Assembly: GCA_024703855.1 (NCBI GenBank)
Contig: CP087965.1
Span: 4,208,001-4,272,000 of the forward strand
DNA length: 64,000 nucleotides
Direction of reading: 5' to 3'
From: Polaromonas sp. P2-4
Lineage (GTDB): Bacteria > Pseudomonadota > Gammaproteobacteria > Burkholderiales > Burkholderiaceae_C
The notes beneath the pieces are model-generated. The model was not told the DNA's origin. It worked only from the letters and a program-made list of their open reading frames with translations, and made no database searches. Both the position numbers and the translations under genes were made by a program. This document shows positions 55,427-64,000 of this stretch, in pieces (position 1 is the first letter of the stretch; each line of letters opens with the position of its first letter).

Positions 55427-57144
55427 TCAGGCGCTCAGGAACGAGGGCAGGGCGTCGGCATCCGCTGCGTCGTCGGTCGCCAGCGGGTCGGACGGCAGCA
55501 GGCGATGCCGCAGCACCAGCTGGGCCAGATGCAGGCGCTCGGGGGTGCCGATGCGCGCCGATTCCCAGGCCATCGCCACCGCCGTGGTGGTGTGATAGAG
55601 CGCCGAGGCTGCGCGGCGGGCCAGCGCCTCGCCGCCGTCCGCCACGGCGGCGTGGGCCAGCGTCACGGCGCGCACCATCACGTCCTGCAGGCTCGCAGCG
55701 CAGCGTGCCGTCCAGCGGTGTTTCATCGAGCAGTTTTTCCAGATGCGCCATCAGCGCGGTGAGCGACTGCTCGCGCCGGATCGCGCGGATCACGTCCAGT
55801 GCCACGATATTGCTGGTGCCTTCCCAGATCGAGCCCAGGTGCGCGTCGCGCACCAGCCGCGGGTCGCTCCACTCCTCGATGTAGCCGCAGCCGCCGCGCA
55901 CCTCCATCGCATCGCCGGTGACCTTGCGCGCGTCGCGGCAGGCGCGGAACTTGATCAGCGGCGTCAGGATGCGCGCCAGGCGCAAGGCTTCAGCATCGCC
56001 CGCGTCGGCGCGGCGCAGGGCTTCGGCAGTCTGGAACACCATGGTGCGCGCCTGCTCGCTGGGCACCAGCAGCTTCATGAGCTGGCGGCGCATCAGCGGC
56101 AGCTCGATCAGCTTCTTGCCAAAGGCCTGGCGGTGACGCGCGATGTAGAAGGCTTCGCTGACCGCGCGGCGCATCAGCCCGGCGGCGCGCACGCCATTGG
56201 ACAGGCGCGAGTTGTTGACCATGTCGGCCATCTGCACGAAGCCGCGGCCCTGCTCGCCCACCAGCCAGGCGCGCGCGCCTTCGAGGCGGATTTCGCCGCT
56301 GGCCATGGAGCGGGTGCCGAGTTTGTCCTTGAGGCGGATGATGCGGTAACGGTTGTGCGTGCCGTCTTCCAGATCACGTGGCAGCAGGAACAGCGACACG
56401 CCCTTGAGGCCGGGCTGGCCGCCTTGACCGTCGTTCACGTCATCCACGCGCGCCAGCACCATGGCCAGCGCGGCATCGGGGTTGGAACAGAACCATTTGT
56501 CGCCTGTCAGCAGCCAGGCGCCGGAATGGTCGGGGTCTGGCCTTGCCGTGGTTTCGGTCGCCGCGATGTCGGAGCCCGCGCCCTGCTCGGTCATGAACAT
56601 CGCGCCCTGCGAGAGCGTGTCCATGTCCAGGCTGGTGAGCGAGGGCAGGTAGCGCTGCACCAGTTCGGGGGCACCGAATTTCTTGAGCGTGCGCGTCAGC
56701 GAGTCGGTCATCGAGACCGGGCAGCACAGCCCGAATTCGGCCTGCACGAACAGGTAGGTCAGCGCGTACTTGGCCATGGCCGGCATCTGGCCTTGCCAGC
56801 CCAGCACGTCGCTGCGGTGCGAGATCGCCGCCAGCGCGTACTCGCTGAAGGCGAGGCGCTCCATCTCGACATAGGCCGGGTGCTTGATGACCTTCTGCTC
56901 GTCGCGTCCGCTGCGCGAGCGGTGTTGCAGTTCGGGCGGGTTCTTGTCGGCGGTGTTCGCCAGCGCGTCGAGCGTGCCGCCCGCCAGCGCGCCCAGCCGT
57001 TCGAGATGGGGCGTGAGGTGCGTCACCAGTTCGGGCGGCAGGTACACCTGCAGCAGCGCGCAGGCCGGGGTCGGTCGTGAACAGGTTGGCGCCGTGCTGG
57101 TCGGGTACCGGGTGGCGGGATGCTTCTGTCTGGGGCATGGACAT
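55427..57144 (-). CDS. AidB-like acyl-CoA dehydrogenase, frameshifted
   Basis: About 570 residues. Starts MSMPQTEASRHPVPDQHGANLFTTDP, breaks near 57065, continues YLPPELVTHLTPHLERLG, MFMTEQGAGSDIAATET, WLLTGDKWFCSNPDA, and the SIWEGTSNIVALDVIRAI active region with Glu, then a second break near 55700 into the C-terminal helical domain. The length and GADIA block fit the AidB/DszC-like group. It heads the leftward operon controlled by the divergent LysR gene. Confidence 0.82.
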
Positions 57145-57232
57145 GATGGGCTGGTCTCCTTGGCGCATTGTTTGCGCTGGAACCATACATGTCTAATACT
57201 GAATATCGCTTGAACGATATAATTTTTTAATC

Positions 57233-58149
57233 ATGGAATTTCGCCACCTGCGCTACTTTCTGGCCCTGGCCGAAGAGCTGCACTTCGGCCGGGCGGCGCG
57301 CCGCCTGTCGATCTCGCAGCCGCCGCTGAGCTTGAACATCCAGCAGCTCGAAGCTTCGGTCGGTGCGCGCCTGTTCACGCGCAACAGCAAGGAAGTGCGG
57401 CTCACGGCGGCGGGCAAGGCTTTCGTGCCGCGGGCGCGGGCCGTGCTGGAGCAGGCGGGGCGAAGCCGCGCGCCATGCGCGTGATGTGGAGCAGGGGCTG
57501 GCGGGGCGGCTGCACATCGGCTTTGTCGGCGCGATGCTTTACCGCGGCCTGCCGCAGATGCTGCGCAAGTTCCAGTCGCAGCATCCCTTGCTGCGGGTGG
57601 TGCTCAGAGAGCTCAACTCGCAAGACCAGCTGGTCGAACTCGCTCATGATCAGCTCGACGTGGGTTTTGTGCACAGCACGAGGCTGCCGGCAGAGATGTC
57701 GCACGAGCTGTTCGCGAGCGAGCCCTTTGTGTGCTGCCTGCCGGCGGGCCATCCGCTGGCGCGCAAGCGCACCCTGCCGCTCAAGCTGTTGCAGGGCGAG
57801 TCTTTCGTGATGTTCGCGCGGTGTGTCGCCGGACTACTACGAACGCATCCTGGCTATTTGTACCGATGCGGGCCTGTACCCCGAAGTGCGGCACGAGGTG
57901 CGCCACTGGCTCAGCGTGGTGTCGCTGGTGTCGCAGGGCCTCGGTGTGGCGCTGGTGCCGGCGGCCTTGCGCCACGCGGCGCTGGGCGGCGTGGCCTTTG
58001 TGCCGCTTGCGGCGGGCGTGGCGCATTCGCAGTCCTACTGCATCTGGAAAACCGCGCACGACAACGCGGCGCTCACGGCATTTCTTGAGCTCACGCGGGC
58101 CGAAGCGGCACGGCAGGCGAAAAACGGAAAATCCGTATCACCCGCATAA
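57233..58149 (+). CDS. LysR-family transcriptional regulator, frameshifted
   Basis: N-terminal HTH MEFRHLRYFLALAEELHFGRAARRLSISQPPLSLNIQQLE with the usual QLEASVGARLFTR follow-up. The effector domain spans two more frames (VEQGLAGRLHIGFVGAMLYRGLPQML...; SPDYYERILAICTDAGLYPEV...VSQGLGVALVPAALR), with breaks near 57465 and 57823. About 305 residues. It is divergent from the AidB-like gene across 88 bases and presumably controls that operon. Confidence 0.88.
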
Positions 58150-58224
58150 CCTCCACAACGTCCTGGGACAAGCGCAGGCGACTACAGTAGGGCGTTGTAC
58201 GATTTCAAATCCGGAGCCAATATC

Positions 58225-58755
58225 ATGACAACTGAAACCATTACCCTGGGCGGCGGCTGCTTTTGGTGCCTGGAAGCCGTGTATGTCAAGGTGCGCGGCG
58301 TCACCGACGTCGAGTCCGGCTACAGCAATGGCCAGGCCAGCCGACCGAGTTATGAGGACGTGTGTACCGGCCGCACCGGCTGCAACGAGGTGGTGAAGCT
58401 GACTTACGACCCGGCCGACATCACGCTGGCCGAAATTCTCGAAATCTTCTTCGTGATCCATGACCCGACCACCCTGAACCGCCAGGGCAATGACGCGGGC
58501 ACGCAATACCGCAGCGGTATTTACTACTCAACGCCCGAGCAAAAACAGGTGGCCGACGACATGATCCGCCAGATGAGCCAGGACAAGCTGTTCGGCCAAC
58601 CGATCGTGACCGAGGTGTTGCCGCAGACCAATTACTGGCCGGCCGAGGACTACCACCAGGACTTCTTCGAGAAAAACCCCTACCAGGGCTATTGCATGGC
58701 CGTGGCGGCGCCCAAGGTCGAGAAGTTTCCGCAAGACCTTTGCCTCGCGGGTTAA
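58225..58755 (+). CDS. msrA: Peptide methionine sulfoxide reductase A
   Basis: An intact 176-residue repair enzyme reducing Met-S-sulfoxide. The catalytic motif GGGCFWCLEA is at residues 9-18; GVTDVESGYSNG, FFVIHDPTTLNRQGNDAGTQYRS and AEDYHQDF follow. Start ATG 58225. Confidence 0.95.
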   Translation: MTTETITLGGGCFWCLEAVYVKVRGVTDVESGYSNGQASRPSYEDVCTGRTGCNEVVKLTYDPADITLAEILEIFFVIHDPTTLNRQGNDAGTQYRSGIYYSTPEQKQVADDMIRQMSQDKLFGQPIVTEVLPQTNYWPAEDYHQDFFEKNPYQGYCMAVAAPKVEKFPQDLCLAG

Positions 58756-58793
58756 AGGCTGAACCGGTATGAGCCGGTGTAGGTGCAGAATTT

Positions 58794-58838
58794 GCTATTA
58801 AATTAATAGCTACTAGCGCCCGTTTCTATTGGGCTACA
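58794..58838 (-). repeat. Family B repeat, complete intergenic copy (B9)
   Basis: GCTATTAAATTAATAGC, TACTAGC and GCCCGTTTCTATTGGGC TACAG, in the gap after msrA. Confidence 0.75.
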
Positions 58839-58883
58839 GCCTTATTTTATGCTTGAAGTCGTGGGTTTGGCCAAGCCCGCTTG

Positions 58884-59886
58884 TCAACTGCGCTGCTGCG
58901 CAAAATAAAACCACTCTTGCCCCACTTGCCCACCAGGGTTGGGAAACACCACAAAGCCGTCTGCCGGTGCCTTGACGGCTTCGCCGCTGTAACGCACGCC
59001 AATCACTTCGCCAGCTTTCACCGTGTCAAAACTTTGCCACGCACGGCTGAAGGTGTCGCCCGCGTGGTCGCGGTCAGTCACGTCAACCAGGCGCAGGATT
59101 TCGCGGTCGGTGGATGCCGGTACCAGTGGCAAGGAAGACAGACCCAGCAGCGCCAGCGTTTGCAAAATGGCATGGCGAGCCACCTGCACCGCCTCAGGGG
59201 CGTCGTGCTGGCCACATTCAAGCGTGACCCCATAGCCGCCGCGTGAGCGCATGTATTCGGTGGTGCCTACGCCGTAATTGGTATCAGTCACCAGCGCCTG
59301 GGCACGGCTGCTTCCCTCTGTGTGGGGGCTGCCGCGCGGCGTTGCACGCCCTGCGCGTAGGCGTCCAGCCAGCCTTCGACAATCCGGTGCGGCCCGGTGT
59401 GCAGGGCCAGTTGCATTTCTTCGGCCGCCCTGGAAAAAGGCTCAAGCTCGCCCTGGTTGTTCTGCGGGCCAATCATGACAAACGGCAAGCCACCGGTATG
59501 AAACGAATGCAGGTCCAGCAGCGCATCGTGTGAGTCCAGCAGCGGGCACAGCACATTGGCAATGCGGTCCTCAAAATCCTGCGGAATCGCGCTGGGCGCC
59601 ATGTTGCGGTTGAGGTTGCGGTCGCCCATTCGCTGTTTGCGCTGGTAGGCCAGCGGGTTGGTGACGGGCACCAGCGTCAGCATGCCGCGCTCAATGGCCA
59701 GCGCGCCGCTGTCGAGCTCTTCAATCAGCTGCGTGATGGCTCGCGCACCGCAGACCTCGTTGCCGTGCACTGCGCCCAGCACCAATAGGCGCGGGCCGGG
59801 CGCCAGGCCGTGATAGGTCACGGTGCGCAGGTGAGTAGGGCGTTGTTGGGAGCCACGGGGGCGCCGCTATTGATCTTGTCATTCAT
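58884..59886 (-). CDS. Succinylglutamate desuccinylase/aspartoacylase-family protein, frameshifted
   Basis: A zinc amidohydrolase of the AstE/AspA (M14-like) type. LLVLGAVHGNEVCGARAI carries the HxxE zinc ligands, LVPVTNPLAYQRKQRMGDRNLNRNM is diagnostic, and ALLDLHSFHTGGLPFVMIG holds the third ligand. The C-terminal domain TTEYMRSRGGYGVTLECGQHDAPEAVQVA is in another frame (break near 59290), and the N-terminus MNDKINSGAPVAPNNALLT is joined across a break near 59830. About 333 residues. The substrate is not clear. Confidence 0.8.
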
Positions 59887-60112
59887 GGGTTTGGTTATAC
59901 AGCGGTTCGTGGGGTTGCTGGGCCGCCAACCCCGGCCAGTTAGCGCCGACTGAGCCTGGCAGAGTGCGCCAATACCAGCCTATTACGCGTCTCACTACAA
60001 CCTTCGTCAGCGACACCAAGGTACTCACTGATGGACATGTCCGAATTCGGCCAGCGGCCACGAGAACCAACGCTACGATCTCAAGTCCATCAATAGACGA
60101 AGGAAAGTGTCC

Positions 60113-60586
60113 ATGAGCCCGAAAGAAACTGTCATTTCTCTCTATGCGGCCTACGCTTCCGGCGATGCAAAGCGGATTTCGGACCTGCTGCACAACGATG
60201 TTGTTTGGGTCGCACCCCCAGGCAACGCAACCCAAGTAGCGCTCGGACTTGGAAAGCCGGAGGATGCCGGTGCGCCAGATGGCTCAAACAATCTCACCCA
60301 TCGGGAGATCGTCCAGTTTATGGCGCACAACTTTTCCCGCCTCTTCCAGCACGCAAAGAATGAATTTAGCTCAATGGTCTCCGAGGGAGATTCGGTCATT
60401 GCGGAGCATCGCATCTCTGCACGGCTGCCCAACGGTCGCAGCTACGTGAATGACTATTGCTTCGCCTATGAAGTTCGCGATGGCAAGATTTGGAGAATTC
60501 ATGAGTACATGGATACACATGGCGGATGGGCGCAGATCTTTGGTCAAGATGAGCCGAAACAGTTGATCGAGTTTGTAGATCAGTAG
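60113..60586 (+). CDS. NTF2/SnoaL-like protein
   Basis: An intact 157-residue SnoaL-like (ketosteroid isomerase-related) protein: MSPKETVISLYAAYASGDAKRISDLLHNDVVWVAPPG start, REIVQFMAHNFSRLF, then GDSVIAEHRISARLPNGRSYVNDYCFAYEVRDGKIWRIHEYMDTH, the diagnostic ending strands. AAGGA stands 9-13 bases before ATG 60113. The fold serves enzymes and binding proteins alike; the function is unknown. Such proteins are frequent integron-cassette cargo. Confidence 0.78.
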   Translation: MSPKETVISLYAAYASGDAKRISDLLHNDVVWVAPPGNATQVALGLGKPEDAGAPDGSNNLTHREIVQFMAHNFSRLFQHAKNEFSSMVSEGDSVIAEHRISARLPNGRSYVNDYCFAYEVRDGKIWRIHEYMDTHGGWAQIFGQDEPKQLIEFVDQ

Positions 60587-60975
60587 GCGCTCGAACCACC
60601 TGCACGAACACACGCTGAGACGCCTAACCCTTTTTACTGGGACTTCCCACGAAGTCAAACAACGCTGCGCGACAGTGTTTCTTGGTGACGGTATTCCTTG
60701 CGCTGGCGTGAAGTGAAGCGGCGGTGAAACGAGGAGCAGACTGCACATCTGCTGTCGGCCTTGTTGCACTGGTTTCAGTTGGGCAAAAGGCCCCAAACCA
60801 ACTGACCAAATCGCCTGCGTGGCCTGATCGGCAAGGCTGCCATGGGTGTCTGGGTAATTTGTCGCAAGCTTGGTTCACCTCAAGCCCGGTCATAATTTGA
60901 TTGAGCAGGCGGGATGAAATCTACAAACCCCCATAGCCGAACAACCCACACACAACCGTCCCAGCGGGCGGTTCA
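60587..60975. other. Gene-free stretch after the NTF2-like gene
   Basis: About 390 bases with no convincing coding region. A GCCTAAC heptamer at 60622-60628 resembles an attC R'' box, but no partner was found. The region may be decayed cassette DNA. Confidence 0.35.
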
Positions 60976-61059
60976 GTCCAACATGGTTTATCTGTCGCGT
61001 ATGAGTCCTTCGCAATTTGCAAGCATCGCAGCGCGGCAGATAAACGCTATTCGTTAAAG
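60976..61059 (+). other. attC-like imperfect palindrome 1
   Basis: GTCCAAC at the left, GTTAAAG at the right, and an inner pair GTTTATCTGTCGCG (60986-60999) / CGCGGCAGATAAAC (61032-61045) give an 84-bp folded structure ending 5 bases before the ATG of the next small gene, as integron cassettes do. The right box departs from the GTTRRRY consensus at the last base. Confidence 0.4.
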
Positions 61060-61064
61060 CTCAA

Positions 61065-61433
61065 ATGACACCGCGACGGGTTCGTGCTTTCGTTTTTGCT
61101 GGCTGCGTAATGCTGGCTCTTTGTGGTGGAGTCTTTTTCGGACTTTTTTCATGCGGTGGTTATGTCTGGCATTGGCCGCTTTACGATTGGCTTGAGCTAT
61201 TGAGTTCAGGCGCTTGGGTCATTGCTACGGTTGTCCTGTATCGCAGCATGCCTGCCAGTAGTCGCAGTCTCTGGCGCACAGTTGCGGTCTGTGTGTTGTT
61301 CTACCCAGGCATTCACATATTGTTCTTTACTACTATGGCAAGCGTTGGCCCGTTCTATCCGGCCCCACCAAAGTCCTTCCATGAGTGGTGGCAAGGTTTC
61401 TTATTCACTTGGGAGCAAGGTGTACCGTGCTGA
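61065..61433 (+). CDS. Small membrane protein, possible integron-cassette gene
   Basis: A 122-residue protein I do not recognise, with three or four hydrophobic segments: AFVFAGCVMLALCGGVFFGLFSC, WPLYDWLELLSSGAWVIATVVLY, LWRTVAVCVLFYPGIHILFFTTMASVGPF. It ends FTWEQGVPC. It starts 5 bases after an attC-like site and is followed 7 bases after its stop by a second one. Base composition is lower in GC than neighbouring genes, which supports foreign origin. Confidence 0.6.
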   Translation: MTPRRVRAFVFAGCVMLALCGGVFFGLFSCGGYVWHWPLYDWLELLSSGAWVIATVVLYRSMPASSRSLWRTVAVCVLFYPGIHILFFTTMASVGPFYPAPPKSFHEWWQGFLFTWEQGVPC

Positions 61434-61440
61434 CAAAAAG

Positions 61441-61509
61441 CTTTAACACGGCAGTCGAGAGGGACGCTTCATGGTGTAGCCGCTCGCGCCCCTCACTTCC
61501 ACGTTAGAA
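61441..61509 (+). other. attC-like imperfect palindrome 2
   Basis: CTTTAACACGGCAGT and GAGAGGGACG on the left pair imperfectly with CGCGCCCCTC and ACTTCCACGTTAGAA on the right over a 69-bp span, the size and layout of an attC site. The R' box reads GTTAGAA rather than GTTRRRY. Confidence 0.4.
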
Positions 61510-61545
61510 CTCATGTAGGCGTGCACTCATTGGCCAGTTCGATTT

Positions 61546-61642
61546 TTGAATGGCGCTTGCATTTTCGTCGGACTGCTCCTCTTGCCTATCGTCACGCATG
61601 CGCTTTCCTGTGTCGGCTTAAATGACGATTTCCGGCGGCGAC
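61546..61642 (+). pseudogene. Possible truncated cassette ORF
   Basis: From TTG 61546 one frame reads MNGACIFVGLLLLPIVTHALSCVGLNDDF, a signal-peptide-like start, then runs into the 3' end of the leftward peroxiredoxin gene. It may be the start of a cassette gene cut off at about 61640. Weak evidence. Confidence 0.25.
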
Positions 61643-61653
61643 TTGCTCGAAGA

Positions 61654-62315
61654 TCATGCCGGCTGCTTGACGATGCGCAGGTAGGGCTTGGGCGCCTTCC
61701 AGCCCTGCAGGGAACAACTTCTTCGCATCGTCGTCGGACACTGAGCCAGCGATGATCACGTCATCGCCCTGCTTCCAGTTCACCGGTGTGGCGACCTTGT
61801 GCTTGGCCGTCATCTGCATCGAGTCGAGCACGCGCAGGATCTCGTCGAAGTTGCGGCCGGTGGTCATCGGGTAGGTCATCATCAGCTTGATCTTCTTGTC
61901 GGGGCCGATGATGAAGACCGATCGGACGGTGGCGTTGGCCGCCGCCGTGCGGCCCTCGGCCGTGCCAGGCTCCTCGGCGGGCAGCATGTTGTAGAGCTTG
62001 GCGACCGCCAGGTCGGTGTCACCAATCATCGGGTACTTCGGCCGATGGCCTTGTGTCTCCTCGATGTCGCTGGCCCAGCGTGTGTGGTTGTCCACCGGGT
62101 CCACCGACAGGCCGATCAGCTTGCAGTTGCGGCGCGTGAACTCGGGCTCGATCTTCGCCATGTAGCCGAGTTCCGTGGTACAGACCGGCGTGAAGTCCTT
62201 CGGGTGCGAGAACAGGATCGCCCAGCCGTCCCCTATCCAGTTGTGAAAGCTGATAGTGCCCTGGGTGGTCTCGGCTGTGAAGTCTGGGGCGGTGTCGTTG
62301 ATGCGCAAAGACATG
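61654..62315 (-). CDS. 1-Cys peroxiredoxin (Prx6 type), frameshifted near the C-terminus
   Basis: A thiol peroxidase of 220 residues when repaired. MSLRINDTAPDFTAETTQGTISFHNWIGDGWAILFSHPKDFTPVCTTELG holds the peroxidatic Cys in PVCTTELG; LSVDPVDNHTRWASDIEETQG and RSVFIIGPDKKIKLMMTYPMTTGRNFDEILR are typical Prx6. Near 61705 an extra G in CTGCAGGGCTGG shifts the frame; without it the usual PAGWKAPKPYLRIVKQPA end appears. The frame remains open upstream of 62315, but no homologous residues are seen there. Confidence 0.9.
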
Positions 62316-62800
62316 ACTATTCCTTTGGCGCCAGTGGGTCGGTGGCGGCCTGCCCGGCGCTCTGGAGCGTGGCCACGCAAAATTTTAGCAAGCAACCCGC
62401 CGCGGGTCGAGGGCGAGGTATCTGCCGCACATGGGCCGCCGCTGAGGTTGACGAAGCCAACGCCGGTGCGGCAAAACACGCAATCCGAGCGCCTCACGGT
62501 GACATTCTTTACCGGGCCAAGATCGCCGGCAACGATTAGTTGCATCTTCACGATGCGCAACGCCGGCTCAGGGTCGAAAGCGCCAGCAGCAGGAATTTGC
62601 CCAAAACAACACAGAGCCTTGAGAAAAGCAGACGCTCAACTTTCAAGGGCTGATTGCAGGGGTGTGCAGGCACCTGCACCCTCGTCAGGGAAGACACCAC
62701 GTTTTCCCTACTTTTAGAGTTATTGCTCTTGCCTTGTCCGCGCATATTCGGATTCAGCCGTTATAGGGCTATCTGGGCCAAATATGAGGAAATCATTACC
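62316..62800. other. Intergenic region upstream of the peroxiredoxin gene
   Basis: 485 bases with no confident gene. An open frame on the minus strand (about 62316-62560) contains CVFCRTGVGFVNLSGG but no homology I recognise. The region should hold the promoters for the peroxiredoxin gene (leftward) and the small gene at 62801. Confidence 0.4.
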
Positions 62801-63064
62801 ATGCAAGGGCAGGCAGAACGAGTATCAGGGGTCGATGAAGCGGCACCCAACGCCGATGTGCGCGGTTTGCTGCTGGCAGAGGTCGATTTCAAATGGCTAA
62901 TGGCTGGGCTGGGCTGGTGGATTGACACGTCCCGCTTTCATAGTGACCCATCGTATGCCGCTGGCTACTTACGGTTGGCCATGGCATCGCAAACTTTCGC
63001 GTTGCGGGAGTGCGCGGCTTCGTTGCAGGCTCAGATTGGTGGCCCCGGACAGCCTGGCGCTTAA
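62801..63064 (+). CDS. Small conserved hypothetical protein
   Basis: An 87-residue protein, MQGQAERVSGVDEAAPNADVRGLLLAEVDFKWLMAGLGWWIDTSRFHSDPSYAAGYLRLAMASQ (in part). The DFKWLMAGLGWWIDTSRFHSDPSYA block recurs, as I remember it, in small hypothetical proteins of Comamonadaceae. There is no membrane segment. Start at ATG 62801. Function unknown. Confidence 0.6.
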   Translation: MQGQAERVSGVDEAAPNADVRGLLLAEVDFKWLMAGLGWWIDTSRFHSDPSYAAGYLRLAMASQTFALRECAASLQAQIGGPGQPGA

Positions 63065-63177
63065 CGAGAAACGCTCCAGATCTGCAGTCGTCGATAGTCG
63101 CAAATGCGCGATACCATGATACGTGGCGGGAAGGGGAATCGACAAATTCCATGCCACCAGCTCTGAAGGTCGCCACC

Positions 63178-63693
63178 ATGTCAACCCGTCGCCACGTCAT
63201 GCCCATCGAACCCCTCAGCGCGGAAGCGTTTCGCCGCTACGGCGATGTCATCGAGGCCAGTGATTCGGCCGAGCAGTTCACGGTCAACCAGGGTGGCGCG
63301 ACGCGCTACCACGATCTGGCCACGGTGGACGTGGCTGCCGAGCACGGCCATCCGGTCATCAGTATTTTCCGCGCGCAGCCATGCCACTTGCCCCTGCGTC
63401 TGCGGCTGCTCGAGCGCCACCCGATCGGCAGCCAAGCGTTCATTCCGATGGGAAGCCACCCCTATCTGGTGGTCGTGGCCGCGGCCGACACGCCGTTGTC
63501 TGCACAGTCCATTCGCTGCTTTCGGGCGTCGCCTGGCCAAGGCGTCAATTTCGCACGCGGGACATGGCACCATCCGGTGCTGCCCCTGCACTCGGTCTGC
63601 GATTTTCTTGTGATAGACCGGGGCGGGCCGGCGAAGCTCCCCAATTGCGAGGAACACGCGCTGGATGAATTGGAGTTGTGGATCGAGGCTTGA
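63178..63693 (+). CDS. allA: Ureidoglycolate lyase
   Basis: An intact 171-residue AllA-family cupin that splits ureidoglycolate to glyoxylate and urea in allantoin breakdown. IEPLSAEAFRRYGDVIEA, ISIFRAQPCHLPLRLRLLERHPIGSQAFIPMG, YLVVVA, FRASPGQGVNFARGTWHHPVLPL and FLVIDRGG are family signatures. Start at ATG 63178. No other purine-catabolic gene is visible in the window. Confidence 0.92.
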   Translation: MSTRRHVMPIEPLSAEAFRRYGDVIEASDSAEQFTVNQGGATRYHDLATVDVAAEHGHPVISIFRAQPCHLPLRLRLLERHPIGSQAFIPMGSHPYLVVVAAADTPLSAQSIRCFRASPGQGVNFARGTWHHPVLPLHSVCDFLVIDRGGPAKLPNCEEHALDELELWIEA

Positions 63694-63820
63694 CGGAACA
63701 CCAGCGCACCCACCAGGGGTTCCCCTGGGGAACGCGTCCAGGGCCTCGTCCACCCCTCCATGCCGGATCAGTCCGGCCGACGGGACCCGCCGGCCGCGTT
63801 TACTCAGGACTGGCTCGAGG

Positions 63821-64000
63821 TCACACCGACGAACCCGACCATGCCGCCCGCACTTCGGCGATCAGTTCAGCCGAGCGCCTTGCGTAGCGTGGCGAGTAGT
63901 GGAATGGCACGATGGCCTTGGCGCCGACACGGCGCGCAATGTCGCCGGCCTGGCGGGCCGTCAGGTGATTCTTGCGTGCCGCATGCGCCTGGTCCTCTTC
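63821..64000 (-). CDS. MBL-fold hydrolase, ribonuclease Z-like, C-terminal part
   Basis: Only the last 59 codons are inside the window: HAARKNHLTARQAGDIARRVGAKAIVPFHYSPRYARRSAELIAEV, then a stop at 63821. KNHLTARQAG and PFHYSPRY are the end of RNase Z/ElaC-like metallo-beta-lactamase fold proteins, where the His is a zinc ligand. The 5' part lies beyond the right edge. Confidence 0.75.
   Translation of the reverse strand, partial: EEDQAHAARKNHLTARQAGDIARRVGAKAIVPFHYSPRYARRSAELIAEVRAAWSGSSV

Noticed and set aside
60622..60628. GCCTAAC as the start of an attC site for the NTF2-like gene
   Set aside because: No matching GTTAGGC-type partner or inner palindrome lies within 150 bases downstream.
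62316..62560. N-terminal extension of the peroxiredoxin open frame
   Set aside because: The family N-terminus MSLRINDTAPDF begins at 62315; the upstream part has no homologous residues.

Overview
The window looks like a high-GC Burkholderiales chromosome, most likely Comamonadaceae (Polaromonas, Rhodoferax or Variovorax-like). The grounds are gene order (folC, SPOR protein, cvpA, purF, metZ, gltX), a complete aerobic benzoyl-CoA (box) cluster with a BoxR-type regulator, and protein sequence style. This is a judgement from reading; no database was searched.

Layout. 1-5.4 kb: ECF sigma factor and anti-sigma factor, glycine-zipper lipoprotein-like protein, ArsC/Spx-like protein, DUF5666/DUF6502 pair. 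5.4-13.4 kb: pip, folC, SPOR protein, cvpA, purF, metZ, gltX. 13.4-15.7 kb: tRNA-Ala, tRNA-Glu and tRNA-Asp; the 3' end of tRNA-Asp is duplicated 1.7 kb downstream around a mini-island carrying ybaK and a Mut7-C gene, followed by an IS3-type remnant. 15.7-32.1 kb: benzoate catabolism. Leftward from 26.2 kb run a DUF4863 gene, boxD, benzoate-CoA ligase, an alpha/beta hydrolase and a branched-chain-type ABC transporter with two binding proteins; rightward run boxR, boxC, boxB and boxA. Together they import benzoate, activate it to the CoA thioester, epoxidise and cleave the ring, and oxidise the semialdehyde. 32-36.4 kb: DUF1345 and EamA proteins, ogt, an Ada-AlkA fusion. 36.5-42 kb: phosphomannomutase, waaC, waaA (LPS core) and PPi-phosphofructokinase. 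42-51.8 kb: cupin/JmjC protein, a tolC-rhodanese-pcm-RND-MFP-TetR efflux locus, a YdcF protein. 52-58.2 kb: glutaryl-CoA dehydrogenase, CoA-transferase, Bug-type binding protein, AidB-like acyl-CoA dehydrogenase and a divergent LysR gene. 58.2-64 kb: msrA, an AstE/AspA-like amidohydrolase, a possible integron-cassette stretch, 1-Cys peroxiredoxin, allA and the end of an RNase Z-like gene.

Two things dominate a close reading. First, about 45 single-base frameshifts break otherwise conserved genes, often at homopolymers, and tRNA-Glu has an 8-nt T-loop. This points to an uncorrected error-prone assembly, so most broken genes are annotated as whole CDS with a note. Second, the region is peppered with small dispersed repeats. 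Family A is about 75-180 bp, reads GGCCCCCACGCTT...GGGGCGGCCCGGCG, and is palindromic and largely stop-free. It lies in several intergenic gaps but also inside the RND permease gene (in frame), inside ada-alkA and across the start of waaC. Family B is about 45 bp with two hairpins and lies in frame inside folC, waaC and waaA. Two MITE-like elements have different terminal inverted repeats but a similar core hairpin. Families A and B behave like the protein-coding palindromic elements known from Rickettsia and are the most interesting signal here.
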